From assembly GCF_001579945.1 (NCBI RefSeq), contig NZ_CP011971.1, positions 3,222,030-3,286,029 on the forward strand: a stretch of 64,000 nt of DNA. Reading direction: 5' to 3'. The stretch is from Steroidobacter denitrificans. Lineage in GTDB: Bacteria; Pseudomonadota; Gammaproteobacteria; Steroidobacterales; Steroidobacteraceae. A program made the position numbers and the translations under genes. Of this stretch, positions 55,882 to 63,913 are shown piece by piece (positions within the stretch are counted from its first letter, which is position 1; each line of letters starts with the position of its first letter). Under the pieces are notes generated by a model. The model was given only the letters and a program-made list of their open reading frames with translations, ran no database searches and was not told the DNA's origin.

Positions 55882-56835
55882 ATGATGAATGATCCGGCGA
55901 AACTTCCTTTGAACGCTTTGCGGGCATTCGACGCGGTCGCCTCCCATCTGAGCTTCACGGCGGCGGCACAATCCCTGAATGTCACCACCGCCGCGGTCAG
56001 CTCCCATATCAAGTCGCTGGAAGGGTTTCTCGAAACCCCCTTGTTCATCCGCCACAGCCGCAGCGTGCGCCTGACGCCGCAGGGCGCCCGCCTGCTGCCG
56101 GGTATCCAGCGCGGTCTGGCCGAATTGACGCGCGCGGTCGGGCAACTGCGCCAGGATCTCAGCAGCGGCCTGCTCAATATCAGTCTGCTGGGTTCCTTCC
56201 TGCAGCAATGGCTGCTGCCGCGCCTGGGCGATTTTTACCGGAAGCATCCGGAAATCGATCTGCGCTTCAACAGCAGCCGGGAGCTGATCGACTTCATGCA
56301 GACCGATTTCCATGCCGCGGTCCGTTACGGCGGCGGCGAATGGCCGCAGTTGCGCGCCGAGAGGATGCTGGATGACTGGGTGTTTCCTGTAGCCAGTCCC
56401 ACCCTGCTGGAGACGCTGGGTCCGATCGAGACCCTGGGAGATTTGCGCAAGTATCCCCTGCTGCACAGTACCCACGAACCCTGGGTGGACTGGCTGCGGC
56501 GGGTGGGCGGAGACACGACCCGCCTCGAGGGAGGACCGATGCTGGACGATTCGGCGTCGGTACTCGCGGCCGCCGAACAGGGTCATGGCCTGGCGCTGGC
56601 GCGCTGGTCGCTGGTGGCTGGCGATCTGGCCGCAGGGCGGCTGGTGCGCGCCAGCGGACAAAGCGTGCGGCAGCATCATGCCTATTATTTCGTGGCGCCG
56701 GCACATCACTTCGAACTCCCGAAGGTGATTCGTTTTCGGGATTGGCTCGGCGAGGTATGCCGCCGATTCGAGCCCCCGGAGGGCGAGCGCCTGGAGCCGC
56801 TGCCAGTCTCGCAGGAATCGGCTGCGACCCACTGA
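55882..56835 (+). CDS. LysR-family regulator (GcvA-like)
   Basis: 317 residues. The HTH is LNALRAFDAVASHLSFTAAAQSLNVTTAAVSSHIKSLE, and the effector domain has LLNISLLGSFLQQWLLPRLGDFYRKHPEIDLRF and VRYGGGEWPQL, close to GcvA-like LysR proteins. The upstream 80 bases are strikingly AT-rich and probably carry the promoter. Convergent with the GST gene. Confidence 0.9.
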   Translation: MMNDPAKLPLNALRAFDAVASHLSFTAAAQSLNVTTAAVSSHIKSLEGFLETPLFIRHSRSVRLTPQGARLLPGIQRGLAELTRAVGQLRQDLSSGLLNISLLGSFLQQWLLPRLGDFYRKHPEIDLRFNSSRELIDFMQTDFHAAVRYGGGEWPQLRAERMLDDWVFPVASPTLLETLGPIETLGDLRKYPLLHSTHEPWVDWLRRVGGDTTRLEGGPMLDDSASVLAAAEQGHGLALARWSLVAGDLAAGRLVRASGQSVRQHHAYYFVAPAHHFELPKVIRFRDWLGEVCRRFEPPEGERLEPLPVSQESAATH

Positions 56836-56910
56836 TCGGCGCGGTCCTGCCGGGACACTGCAGGACTGGTGCTACCGTGGCATTTCGCCGGCTACGGATC
56901 CGATCGCCCT

Positions 56911-57888
56911 TCAAAGTACCCCACGGCCGTGAGAAGCGGCGAAATCCGGAGCGGGTCCGATAGGCACCACGCCGGTGGGATTGATGGTCTGATGGCTCTC
57001 GTAATAATGGCGCTTGATATGCTCCATGTTCACGGTTGCCGCGATACCGGGAAGCTGGAAAATCTCGCGCGTGAAGCCCCAAAGATTGGGATAGTCGACG
57101 ATCCGGCGCCGGTTGCATTTGAAGTGGCCGTGATAGACCTCGTCGAAGCGTACGAGCGACGTGAATAAGCGGATGTCGGCCTCGGTCAGTTGCTTACCCA
57201 GCAGATAGCGCTGGTGCGTCAGGCATTCCTCCAGCCAATCGAGCGTCTCGAACACTCCGGCAACCGCTTCGTCATAGGCTGCCTGGCTCGTCGCAAAACC
57301 TGCCTTGTAAACCCCGTTGTTGAAACCGTCGTAAACCCGCGCGTTCATCACGTCGATTTCCGCGCGCAGATTCACCGGATAATAATCGCCCGGCTTTGCA
57401 CCGATCCGATCGAAGGCGCCGGTAAGTACCCGGATGATCTCGGAGGATTCGTTGTTGACGATGGTACGTCGTTCCTTGTCCCATAGAATGGGTACGGTGA
57501 CACGCCCGCTATAGTCCGGCTGCGCAGCCGTATAGACCTGATGCAAAAAGCGGGCGTTGTGCAAACTGTCAGGAATGACGCCGGGGCCTGCCGCGAAGGT
57601 CCAGCCATCCTCACGCATCAGCCAGTGCACGATCGACACCGAAATCATGTCCTCGAGTCCCTTCAGCGTCCGCATGATGAGAGCACGATGCGCCCAGGGG
57701 CAGGCGAGGCTGACATAGAGATGATAGCGGCCGGGTTCGGCCTTGAATCCGCCCTCGCCGCCGGGGCCTGGGGAACCGTCAGGCGTGATCCAGTGACGGA
57801 ATTGGCTTTCGCTGCGAATGAAGCGGCCGCCGCTCGCAGCCGTGTCATACCATTGATCATGCCATTGACCGTCGATCAGAAGTCCCAT
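56911..57888 (-). CDS. Glutathionyl-hydroquinone reductase-like GST (YqjG/ECM4 family)
   Basis: 325 residues. The redox Cys is in SLACPWAHRALIMRTLKGLE, the omega/xi-class GST motif CPWAHR. Conserved VPILWDKERRTIVNNESSEIIRVL and the C-terminal YLLGKQLTEADIRLFTSLVRFDEVYHGHFKCN follow. The family reduces glutathionyl-hydroquinones. Confidence 0.92.
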   Translation of the reverse strand: MGLLIDGQWHDQWYDTAASGGRFIRSESQFRHWITPDGSPGPGGEGGFKAEPGRYHLYVSLACPWAHRALIMRTLKGLEDMISVSIVHWLMREDGWTFAAGPGVIPDSLHNARFLHQVYTAAQPDYSGRVTVPILWDKERRTIVNNESSEIIRVLTGAFDRIGAKPGDYYPVNLRAEIDVMNARVYDGFNNGVYKAGFATSQAAYDEAVAGVFETLDWLEECLTHQRYLLGKQLTEADIRLFTSLVRFDEVYHGHFKCNRRRIVDYPNLWGFTREIFQLPGIAATVNMEHIKRHYYESHQTINPTGVVPIGPAPDFAASHGRGVL

Positions 57889-58214
57889 CGGGAGTGTCCT
57901 CGCAAGTTACAGACGAACTACGACTCGTCGGCGATCGGCACAGCACCCTTGACGTACGATGCGACCGATGACTATCGAAGCTGCGCGCATTATGAACGCT
58001 TAGACCGATTGCGAGGCACATGACGCTTTCGCTATCATAGGTGAATAAGCCGAGCACGACGGCTGTTGAGAGTCGCAGATATAAGGCACGGCCTCTCGCG
58101 GAACCTCACCTCCAGCGCAATTGAATTGAATAGAGCCGTTCAGCCTGCGAACACAGACACGCCTCGATGTCCCGCAGGCTCATCCACGGTCGCAGGGGCG
58201 GCAGTTGATCGACG
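57889..58214. other. Gene-free stretch between GST and DUF123 genes
   Basis: 326 bases holding the two divergent promoters; no gene and no strong repeat seen. Confidence 0.5.
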
Positions 58215-58583
58215 ATGAATGCACGCCCTGCCGTCAGCTATCAACTCGTGATCGAGGTCACGCGATCTCTGCGCGTACGCGTGGGGCGGCTCGGCACCTT
58301 CGAGTTCGCAGCCGGCGTCTATGTGTATACGGGATCGGCAAGACGGAACATCGAGGCACGCATCGCGCGGCATGAGCGAAAGAGCAAGCCGCTGCGTTGG
58401 CACATCGATTACCTGCTGGCAGCACGAGGCGTGAGGATACTCAGGGTCGTACGCTCAGGCTGCGCAGAGTGCGCGTTGAACCGGGCGACGGCGGGACAGA
58501 TCCCAATCGCAGGCTTCGGCGCATCGGATTGCCGTGCGGGCTGCGGCAGCCATCTCAGGTATCTCGGTGTGCAGCCTGGGTGA
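58215..58583 (+). CDS. DUF123 / GIY-YIG-like domain protein
   Basis: 122 residues matching DUF123: VRVGRLGTFEFAAGVYVYTGSARRNIEARIARHERKSKPLRWHIDYLLA is nearly the family consensus. The domain has been related to GIY-YIG nucleases. Its 3' end overlaps the convergent LLM gene by 29 nt. Cellular role unknown. Confidence 0.85.
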   Translation: MNARPAVSYQLVIEVTRSLRVRVGRLGTFEFAAGVYVYTGSARRNIEARIARHERKSKPLRWHIDYLLAARGVRILRVVRSGCAECALNRATAGQIPIAGFGASDCRAGCGSHLRYLGVQPG

Positions 58584-59541
58584 CTGAGGCATAGGCGCGC
58601 AGGCGCGGCACGACGTCGGTGAAGAGCCGGTCGATCATGGAACCCGGCTCGGCATCACCGGTCGCGGGACACAGGATGAAGTGGCGCGCACCTGCATCGT
58701 AAAACGCACACAGCCGCTCGAGAACCTCGTCGGCCGTTCCGGCAGCCGCCACACGCTCGATCATGGCGCGAAAGTCCTGCGCATAGTTGCCGCCGAGCGA
58801 CCGTGCCGCCTGCTCGCGTGCCAGACGGCCGTCCGTGCCGACATTGCAGAACACCCAGACGTACCAGCCGAAGCCATCGAGCGCACGCCCGTGGTTCGCC
58901 GCGAACTCGCGGATCGAGGTTGCCGAACGCGCATAACGCTCGGGGGAATACAGATACGGGCACCAGCCGTCGCCCAGTGTCGCGGCACGCCGCATGGCCG
59001 GTGGCTCCCGGCCGGCGACCACGATCGGCGGTCCACCCGCCTGGATCGGAGCCGGATGAATGCGTACGCTGTCCATCGGATAAAAGCGCCCGTCATGCGT
59101 GACCGGCGCACCGCTCCACAAACGGCGGATGAGCGTGATGGCTTCGTCGGTGCGCGGGCCACGCTCGCCGATCGGCACCTGGCATGCACGGAACTCCTCC
59201 GGGTACTCGCCACCGACCCCCACCCCGAGGACGATGCGCCCACCACTCGCGCGATCGAGATCGGCGATCTGCTTCGCAACGATTGCGGGTGGATAGAGCG
59301 GCAGGAGCAGCACCATCGTGCCGACCTGCACTCGCGAGCTCAGCGCGGCGAGCCGTGCCAGGCCGATCATCGCCTCCGGGCTCCCATTGGGCGCGGCAAC
59401 ATGCCCGCCGGTCCACAGCGAGTCGATCGGGAGCCCTTCGAGCTCGCGTACGGACGGACGGGCGCCAATTGGCACGAAACCGATGTGGATCGAATTCAAG
59501 GTCGAGGAAGGATACCTGAGATAGGGGAAGGATACGCGCAC
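58555..59541 (-). CDS. LLM-class (luciferase-like) flavin/F420-dependent oxidoreductase
   Basis: 328 residues, TIM-barrel bacterial-luciferase-like: VGTMVLLLPLYPPAIVAKQIADLDRASGGRIVLGVGVGGEYPEEF is the hallmark, with GGPPIVVAGREPPAMRRAATLGDGWCP following. Whether it uses F420 or FMN cannot be told. About the first 17 residues look unconserved, so the start may be internal. Confidence 0.88.
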   Translation of the reverse strand: MRVSFPYLRYPSSTLNSIHIGFVPIGARPSVRELEGLPIDSLWTGGHVAAPNGSPEAMIGLARLAALSSRVQVGTMVLLLPLYPPAIVAKQIADLDRASGGRIVLGVGVGGEYPEEFRACQVPIGERGPRTDEAITLIRRLWSGAPVTHDGRFYPMDSVRIHPAPIQAGGPPIVVAGREPPAMRRAATLGDGWCPYLYSPERYARSATSIREFAANHGRALDGFGWYVWVFCNVGTDGRLAREQAARSLGGNYAQDFRAMIERVAAAGTADEVLERLCAFYDAGARHFILCPATGDAEPGSMIDRLFTDVVPRLRAYASVTQAAHRDT

Positions 59542-59937
59542 AGTGCCGGAATCTGAACTAGCGGAAGAGAAATCGCTTGGCAGAGACCAACGAGAAAGAC
59601 ATCGTGTTCTTGGTGTTGGCGCTGCTGGTGAGTTCTGTCATCAAGCTCGATGGCCGCAACCACCGCAATATCACCTTTTTCGAGCAAAGGATGAAGTCAA
59701 GGTGTTTTGCGCTTATACGATGAAGGCGCGCTGCCAAACGCTGCGATCGGACATAGAATTGACGCCGACGATATCGGCCACGCGGACCTTGCCAAAGACC
59801 CGATATTCTCCACCGACCGCTTGCTCAAGCATCCCCAGGAAAGAGCGCTCCACAGATATGAACAGCACTTGGTTCTTGTGGTGCGGAAAACCTTCGGTCT
59901 TGTGACTCTGTGACTTTAATCTTTGCAGCAAGAACCG
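59496..59937 (-). pseudogene. Frameshifted DUF2726 remnant
   Basis: Minus-strand frames carry the DUF2726 pattern in pieces: SVERSFLGMLEQAVGGEYRVFGKVRVADI then QRAF (59713-59931), a second frame with RISAKHLDFILCSKK, and a third with GDIAVVAAIELDDRTHQQRQ ... FLVGLCQAISLPLVQIPA (59496-59687). Two single-base losses, near 59720 and at the A-run near 59684, explain the breaks. It overlaps the end of the LLM gene slightly. Decayed, no function. Confidence 0.75.
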
Positions 59938-59952
59938 CCAGGATGATGGGTC

Positions 59953-61479
59953 TCAACCCGCTCGAACATCCACCAACTCGGCAAGAAACTTCGCAAAGGG
60001 TTTGATGTCGCCATCCACACTGGCGCGTTCCAGCGCGCTCATGTAGTCGGCGCGACGCTCCAACGGCACGATGGTCCACGGATATCCGCCCGAGGCGAAC
60101 ATGAGGTTCATCAGGAACCGGCCCATGCGGCCGTTGCCGTCCATGTACGGATGGATATAGACGAACATAAAGTGGCCGAGCACCACTCGAACCGACGCCT
60201 CGGGCTCCCGCTCCAGTAGCTCAAAGAGCGCTGGCATGAGTTCGCGCACAGCCTCGACGGTCGGTGGCGTGTGCATCGAGCGCCGGATGTAGACCGGACC
60301 GTTTCGGTATCCAGCCAGATCGGCGGCACGAAGAATGCCCGCCGTCACGCTCGGCCCGAACAATTCGCGGTACCACGTTGCGTGATCCCGGTCGGCGACA
60401 CGCCCGGCGTTCTCGCTGCTCAAGACCTTCTTGATGCCCTGCTCGACCGCCTGAAACGCTTGCCAATACCCGCGCGCTGCCAGCGCATTGCGGTGTTCCT
60501 GATCGCCCTTATCGGTACCGGGGTTCCAGTTGCCTGTACGAACTTTCTCGATGAGGACGGCGCTGACTTTGTAGCCCTCGATGGAGAGGGAGTTATAGGC
60601 ATCGTCGAGGTAGATTTCTTCGACCTGTTTCAGGTAGGCGGCGGCATCTGCGGGCTGCCCCGGCGCGGTTGGAAATATGCCGCGCACATCCTCACGCATC
60701 CGCGCCCAATTCATGCGCATACGGTTAACGTAGGGCGAAGTCTCACGCGCGCTAAACGATACGGGTGAGCGATCTTCGAAAGGATCGCTCTCGCTGACCG
60801 TATATCCGGCAGCTTGCATCGCGCCTGTAATGTCATCGGCGATCCGCTCACGGCCAATGTTTCGGAAGGCCGCCGCCAGCCGTCCGGCGATGGTGCTGTG
60901 GCCGCCGTCGAGCAAGCGGCTCAACAGGTCCGAGGCATCTAGAATCATGGCGAGCGCCGCTCGCATTTCGGTGGGTCGGGCGGTGAACTGCGCCTGCGAG
61001 CACCCCAGCAGTGCAGCGGAAAGCTTGTAGACCCGCACGCCGTCTTTCATGTCCCGGTCGGCGGCGGGCGGCAGTTCCAGACGGACATCGAATATCGACG
61101 TGTCGTGAACCAGTCCGGTCGGTTTGTTATTTCCACGCGGGGAGCGCACGAGCAATTGGCGCGGCACGGTCCAATTGCCCGTATGGAGACTGATGGATTG
61201 CTCGGGGCTGGCGCACCAATCTTCTGCAAACCGCGACTCTAAATACGACGCGCAGAACGCCCAGAAGGAGGCGTACCACGAGGTACTCTCCCCGGCTGGC
61301 TCGTCGGGCCGGAATGAGATGTACCATCCCTTCATCACTTCCTTAATGAACCCGGCCTTGACCAGCCGCTCGCGATGCGTCCGGGTCATGTCACTGGCGC
61401 GGAGCGCAACGCGCCCCGCATCCTGAAGCTCCTTCAGGACGGCCAGTGAGGCAGCCAGTTTGTCGGCGGGCGTCGCCAT
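59953..61479 (-). CDS. Fic-domain protein with AbiEi-like N-terminal winged helix
   Basis: 508 residues. The C-terminal Fic domain has the catalytic loop HPYMDGNGRMGR (His443), which AMPylates or otherwise modifies target proteins. An inhibitory-helix motif SLSIEG (297-302) fits the (S/T)xxxE(G/N) rule for self-inhibited Fic proteins. The N-terminal 170 residues (VALRASDMTRTHRERLVKAGFIKEVMKGWYISF and on) resemble the AbiEi-antitoxin winged helix that represses its own operon. Three phased repeats lie just upstream of the start (61518-61577). Confidence 0.88.
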   Translation of the reverse strand: MATPADKLAASLAVLKELQDAGRVALRASDMTRTHRERLVKAGFIKEVMKGWYISFRPDEPAGESTSWYASFWAFCASYLESRFAEDWCASPEQSISLHTGNWTVPRQLLVRSPRGNNKPTGLVHDTSIFDVRLELPPAADRDMKDGVRVYKLSAALLGCSQAQFTARPTEMRAALAMILDASDLLSRLLDGGHSTIAGRLAAAFRNIGRERIADDITGAMQAAGYTVSESDPFEDRSPVSFSARETSPYVNRMRMNWARMREDVRGIFPTAPGQPADAAAYLKQVEEIYLDDAYNSLSIEGYKVSAVLIEKVRTGNWNPGTDKGDQEHRNALAARGYWQAFQAVEQGIKKVLSSENAGRVADRDHATWYRELFGPSVTAGILRAADLAGYRNGPVYIRRSMHTPPTVEAVRELMPALFELLEREPEASVRVVLGHFMFVYIHPYMDGNGRMGRFLMNLMFASGGYPWTIVPLERRADYMSALERASVDGDIKPFAKFLAELVDVRAG

Positions 61480-61517
61480 GATCGGTTCCTAAATCAAGGG
61501 TTTCGCACAATGCGATA

Positions 61518-61577
61518 TCTAGGTTATTAAGTTCTAATATTTCTAGGTTTTCGTGTCAAGTCATTTCTAGGTTATTA
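61518..61577. promoter_or_regulatory. Three phased repeats upstream of the fic gene
   Basis: TCTAGGTTATTA (61518-61529), TCTAGGTTT (61542-61550) and TCTAGGTTATTA (61566-61577) begin exactly 24 bp apart in an AT-rich stretch 40-100 nt upstream of the start. The regular spacing suits cooperative binding by the Fic protein's own winged helix. Confidence 0.65.
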
Positions 61578-61925
61578 CGTAAATACGTATCGAACCCGCG
61601 CAGGGCTGGTCAATGGGGGCAAGGGGGAGACGATTTCGATCTCCGGGAGGAGACGCGGCTCGATCGAGTCTGCCACGAGACTTGTAAGCCGCTCCTCGAG
61701 ATCCAGTAGAGCCTTCACGCCGGTCACGGCCCAGGTGCGGTCTTCCACGCCAATCATGAGCCGGCCGCCGGCCGAGTTGGCAAACGCGACCAGGATGCAC
61801 AGTACAGGAGCGGGCGAGGAAAGATCTCGCTTGAACATGAAATGGCGCGCCCGAGAGGACAAACTTCGAACTCTTTGCTGGACATGCTGATTGACTGGAA
61901 TGCCCATCTTGAGCACTGCTTCCAA
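61575..61925 (-). pseudogene. Decayed AlbA_2 (Schlafen-like) DNA-binding fragment
   Basis: 116 residues of open frame: MFKRDLSSPAPVLCILVAFANSAGGRLMIGVEDRTWAVTGV and RLTSLVADSIEPRLLPEIEIV match the AlbA_2 domain, but the N-terminus is disordered and the frame stops after RVRYVFT, before the usual remainder of such proteins. A stop and truncation make it a probable pseudogene. Confidence 0.6.
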
Positions 61926-62024
61926 AGTCCAAGGTCCGCTTGGCCCAAATCAAGGCGGGCTTGCAGTTCAACCATGGGGGCGTATGATTAAATATCTATT
62001 ATTAACAATTAGTGGATATCAGCC

Positions 62025-62288
62025 ATGCCCACCAGTGTAGCTCTCGGTAATCACTTCGAGGAGTTCATCAAGGAACAGCTTGACTCAGGGCGTTTCAACA
62101 ACGTCAGCGAGGTCGTGCGCGCCGGGTTAAGGTTGCTTGAGGACGAGGAAAAGCTGCGTCAGATTCGTCACGCGGAGCTCAAGGCAGCAATCCAGGAAGG
62201 GATCGACAGCGAAGGCGCCGGCACGATTGAAGAAGTCATAGCCAAAAACCGTGCGCGGCGGCAAGCACGCGCGACACCGAGCAAGTAG
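62025..62288 (+). CDS. parD: ParD-family antitoxin
   Basis: 87 residues: TSVALGNHFEEFIKEQLDSGRFNNVSEVVRAGLRLLEDEE is the ParD RHH signature, followed by a charged toxin-binding tail. Its stop overlaps the toxin GTG by one base. Short AT-rich region upstream with ATATC/GATAT half-sites is a possible operator. Confidence 0.9.
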   Translation: MPTSVALGNHFEEFIKEQLDSGRFNNVSEVVRAGLRLLEDEEKLRQIRHAELKAAIQEGIDSEGAGTIEEVIAKNRARRQARATPSK

Positions 62289-62611
62289 TGCGTGTCCGGC
62301 TGTCGCGTCGGGCGGAGACGGATCTCATCGAGATAACGGACTTCATCGCTCTCGATAATTCCGAACGCGCCAGTGAGTTTGAAGACGGACTGCTTGAGCA
62401 CGCCCACAAAATTGCCCAGGCACCGCTTGGCTACGTCGAACGACCAGAGTTGAAGAAGGGAATTCGGTCCTGCGCTCACGGCGCCTACGTCATTTTCTTT
62501 ACGATCGACGATCAGGGCGTACGCATCGAGCGTATCCTGCATGGTGCGCGCGATCTGGGATCTTCTCGTGACTCAGTCGCGCCTCGAACTTCAGACGCAG
62601 AACTTCTTTGA
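62288..62611 (+). CDS. parE: ParE-family toxin with altered C-terminus
   Basis: 107 residues, GTG start. RLSRRAETDLIEITDFIALDNSERASEFEDGL and ELKKGIRSCAHGAYVIFFTIDDQGVRIERILHGARDL are the RelE/ParE fold, which targets gyrase in characterised ParE. After GARDL, where the family ends, 17 extra residues are read from the IS21 remnant on the other strand, so an insertion has replaced the natural end. May still be active. Confidence 0.88.
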   Translation: MRVRLSRRAETDLIEITDFIALDNSERASEFEDGLLEHAHKIAQAPLGYVERPELKKGIRSCAHGAYVIFFTIDDQGVRIERILHGARDLGSSRDSVAPRTSDAELL

Positions 62612-62642
62612 TTTTGCGCATGGCACCCCGTTTGGCTGGCAT
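62559..62642 (-). pseudogene. IS21 IstA transposase N-terminal remnant
   Basis: 28 codons: MPAKRGAMRKIKEVLRLKFE, then ARLSHEKI, the start of IS21-family IstA with its first HTH. The match stops at the parE end. Only this and the left end of the element remain. Confidence 0.72.
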
Positions 62643-62830
62643 CGGCTCCCCAATCAAAAAAATCGGGCAGCTTAGCCAGAAAAATGTAAGTTCCAGCGCA
62701 GAACTGGCTTCATTCCGCTCGAAGATGACCGAGGATTCCGGCCAATGCCGGAAATCGGTCATCTTCAATCGGAATCGCCGGTCACGTTCGGCCGGGACGA
62801 CCGGCCACGTTCAATCGGAATCAGCGGTCA
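62643..62830. mobile_element. Left-end repeats of an IS21-family element
   Basis: TTCAATCGGAATCgcCGGTCA (62764-62784) and its near-copy at 62810-62830 (19 of 21 identical), with further partial and inverted copies at about 62724-62760. Multiple terminal repeats of this kind flank IS21 elements and here directly precede the istA start. Confidence 0.65.
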
Positions 62831-62865
62831 ACTTGGTCCGGAATACGCACTTGCCCGGGTGGCAA

Positions 62866-62970
62866 TCAGTTGATCTCGATCGGCACCCACTGATGCGGTA
62901 GTAACGCTGAGATCTGGCTAGCCCGCTGGGTCGGCAGGCGCTGCAGGACGTCCTTCAGGTATCGGTAAGG
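62866..62970 (-). pseudogene. IS66-family transposase C-terminal remnant
   Basis: The minus strand reads PYRYLKDVLQRLPTQRASQI then SALLPHQWVPIEIN and a stop, the C-terminal tail of IS66 transposases. Upstream similarity breaks at the join with the recombinase fragment. Confidence 0.65.
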
Positions 62971-62972
62971 CG

Positions 62973-63119
62973 ATGGGCCGCCGCCGCACGATCAGCCCGG
63001 AGACGGTGGATCGGGCCGTTCTTCTTCTGCGTGACCTTCCGCTGCAACGGGTGGCGGAGGCATTGCAGGTGAACCGCACGACGCTGGGGCGTGCGGTGGA
63101 AGAGCGGCGGGCGGCCTAG
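62973..63119 (+). pseudogene. Serine recombinase C-terminal HTH remnant
   Basis: 48 codons: MGRRRTISPETVDRAVLLLR, then DLPLQRVAEALQVNRTTLGR, matching the Hin-type HTH at the C-terminus of resolvases. No catalytic domain precedes it; the frame continues only a few codons (GIGKA) before joining IS66 sequence. Confidence 0.55.
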
Positions 63120-63153
63120 CAGGTCGCACGGCCGGGAGTTCCCGCTTTGGCGC

Positions 63154-63181
63154 TTGACAACGAGTTATCAATTATGATAAC
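63154..63181 (+). promoter_or_regulatory. higBA promoter and operator
   Basis: A -35 TTGACA (63154-63159) is followed by a perfect palindrome GTTATCA-ATTA-TGATAAC (63164-63181) covering the -10 region. The palindrome ends 8 nt before the toxin ATG. HigA-type antitoxins bind such sites to repress the operon. Confidence 0.75.
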
Positions 63182-63189
63182 TTTTGAAT

Positions 63190-63519
63190 ATGGCATGGAC
63201 GATCAGTTTCTTCAGTTCCAAGGTCGAGCAAGAGACGTTGACTTTGCCGAAAGGAATATTGGCGTCGTTCCTTCGTGTCGTGGAGCTGATCGAGGAATTC
63301 GGCCCGACGATTGGCAGGCCGCATACCGCGCCCCTCGGCGGCGGATTATTCGAGATTCGCGCCAAGGGTCGCGAAGGCATTTCCCGCTCTGTCTTCTGCA
63401 CGCTCAAGAGGCAGGAGATTGTGGTTTTGATAACGGTGATCAAGAAGGGAAACACGATCCCGGCCCGCCATATGGATACGGCACGCAAACGCATGAAGGA
63501 GGTACAGGACAATGACTAG
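63190..63519 (+). CDS. higB: HigB/RelE-type toxin
   Basis: 109 residues of the HigB-like phage-derived Gp49 group: WTISFFSSKVEQETLTLPKGILASFLRVVELIEEFGP, LGGGLFEIRAKGREGISRSVFC and the terminal DTARKRMKEV. Predicted ribosome-dependent mRNA interferase. ATG at 63190 (an in-frame TTG at 63184 is less likely). Toxin-first order and an 8-nt overlap with the antitoxin fit HigBA. Confidence 0.88.
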   Translation: MAWTISFFSSKVEQETLTLPKGILASFLRVVELIEEFGPTIGRPHTAPLGGGLFEIRAKGREGISRSVFCTLKRQEIVVLITVIKKGNTIPARHMDTARKRMKEVQDND

Positions 63520-63808
63520 ACCGACATTCGACCAGTTTCGCAAGAAGGCGCTCAGGAAGCCCGGCGTGAAGGCCGAGTACGAGGCGCTCGCCACGGCATT
63601 CGAGATGAAGCGGCGCATGATCGCGCTCCGCCGGGCGGCAGGACTGACGCAAGAACAGATGGCGGAAAAACTCGGGACCCGGAAGAGCAATATCTCCCGG
63701 CTTGAGAGCGTGAATTCGGACGTGTCGCCCCGCCTCTCGACGCTGGAGAATTACGCCCGCGTTCTCGGGTATCAGCTCGTGGTCGAGTTCGAGCCGCGCG
63801 CCCGCTGA
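63512..63808 (+). CDS. higA: HigA/XRE-type antitoxin
   Basis: 98 residues with a Cro/C1 HTH: LRRAAGLTQEQMAEKLGTRKSNISRLESV, then VSPRLSTLENYARVLGYQLVVEF. Overlaps higB by 8 nt. Neutralises HigB and probably binds the palindrome at 63164-63181. Confidence 0.9.
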   Translation: MTRPTFDQFRKKALRKPGVKAEYEALATAFEMKRRMIALRRAAGLTQEQMAEKLGTRKSNISRLESVNSDVSPRLSTLENYARVLGYQLVVEFEPRAR

Positions 63809-63857
63809 TCAGTCGCGGCAGCCTGACGGGCAAAGTGAAAAATTGAATGAAGAAAGT

Positions 63858-63906
63858 GCGAAGCGCTCCGCATCCGGCGTCCATGCCGTAACGCGAAGCG
63901 CTCCGC
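63858..63906. repeat. Direct repeat of 14 bp
   Basis: GCGAAGCGCTCCGC occurs at 63858-63871 and 63893-63906 in the gap after higA; no known role. Confidence 0.6.
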
Positions 63907-63913
63907 GCAGCGA

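Noticed and set aside
55879-56832. Minus-strand frame of 317 codons opposite the LysR gene
   Set aside because: Antisense to a clear LysR protein with HTH; no motif.
61566-61977. Intact gene in the alternative frame at the AlbA_2 fragment
   Set aside because: The other frames show no domain pattern; only the frame 61575-61925 matches AlbA_2, and it is truncated.
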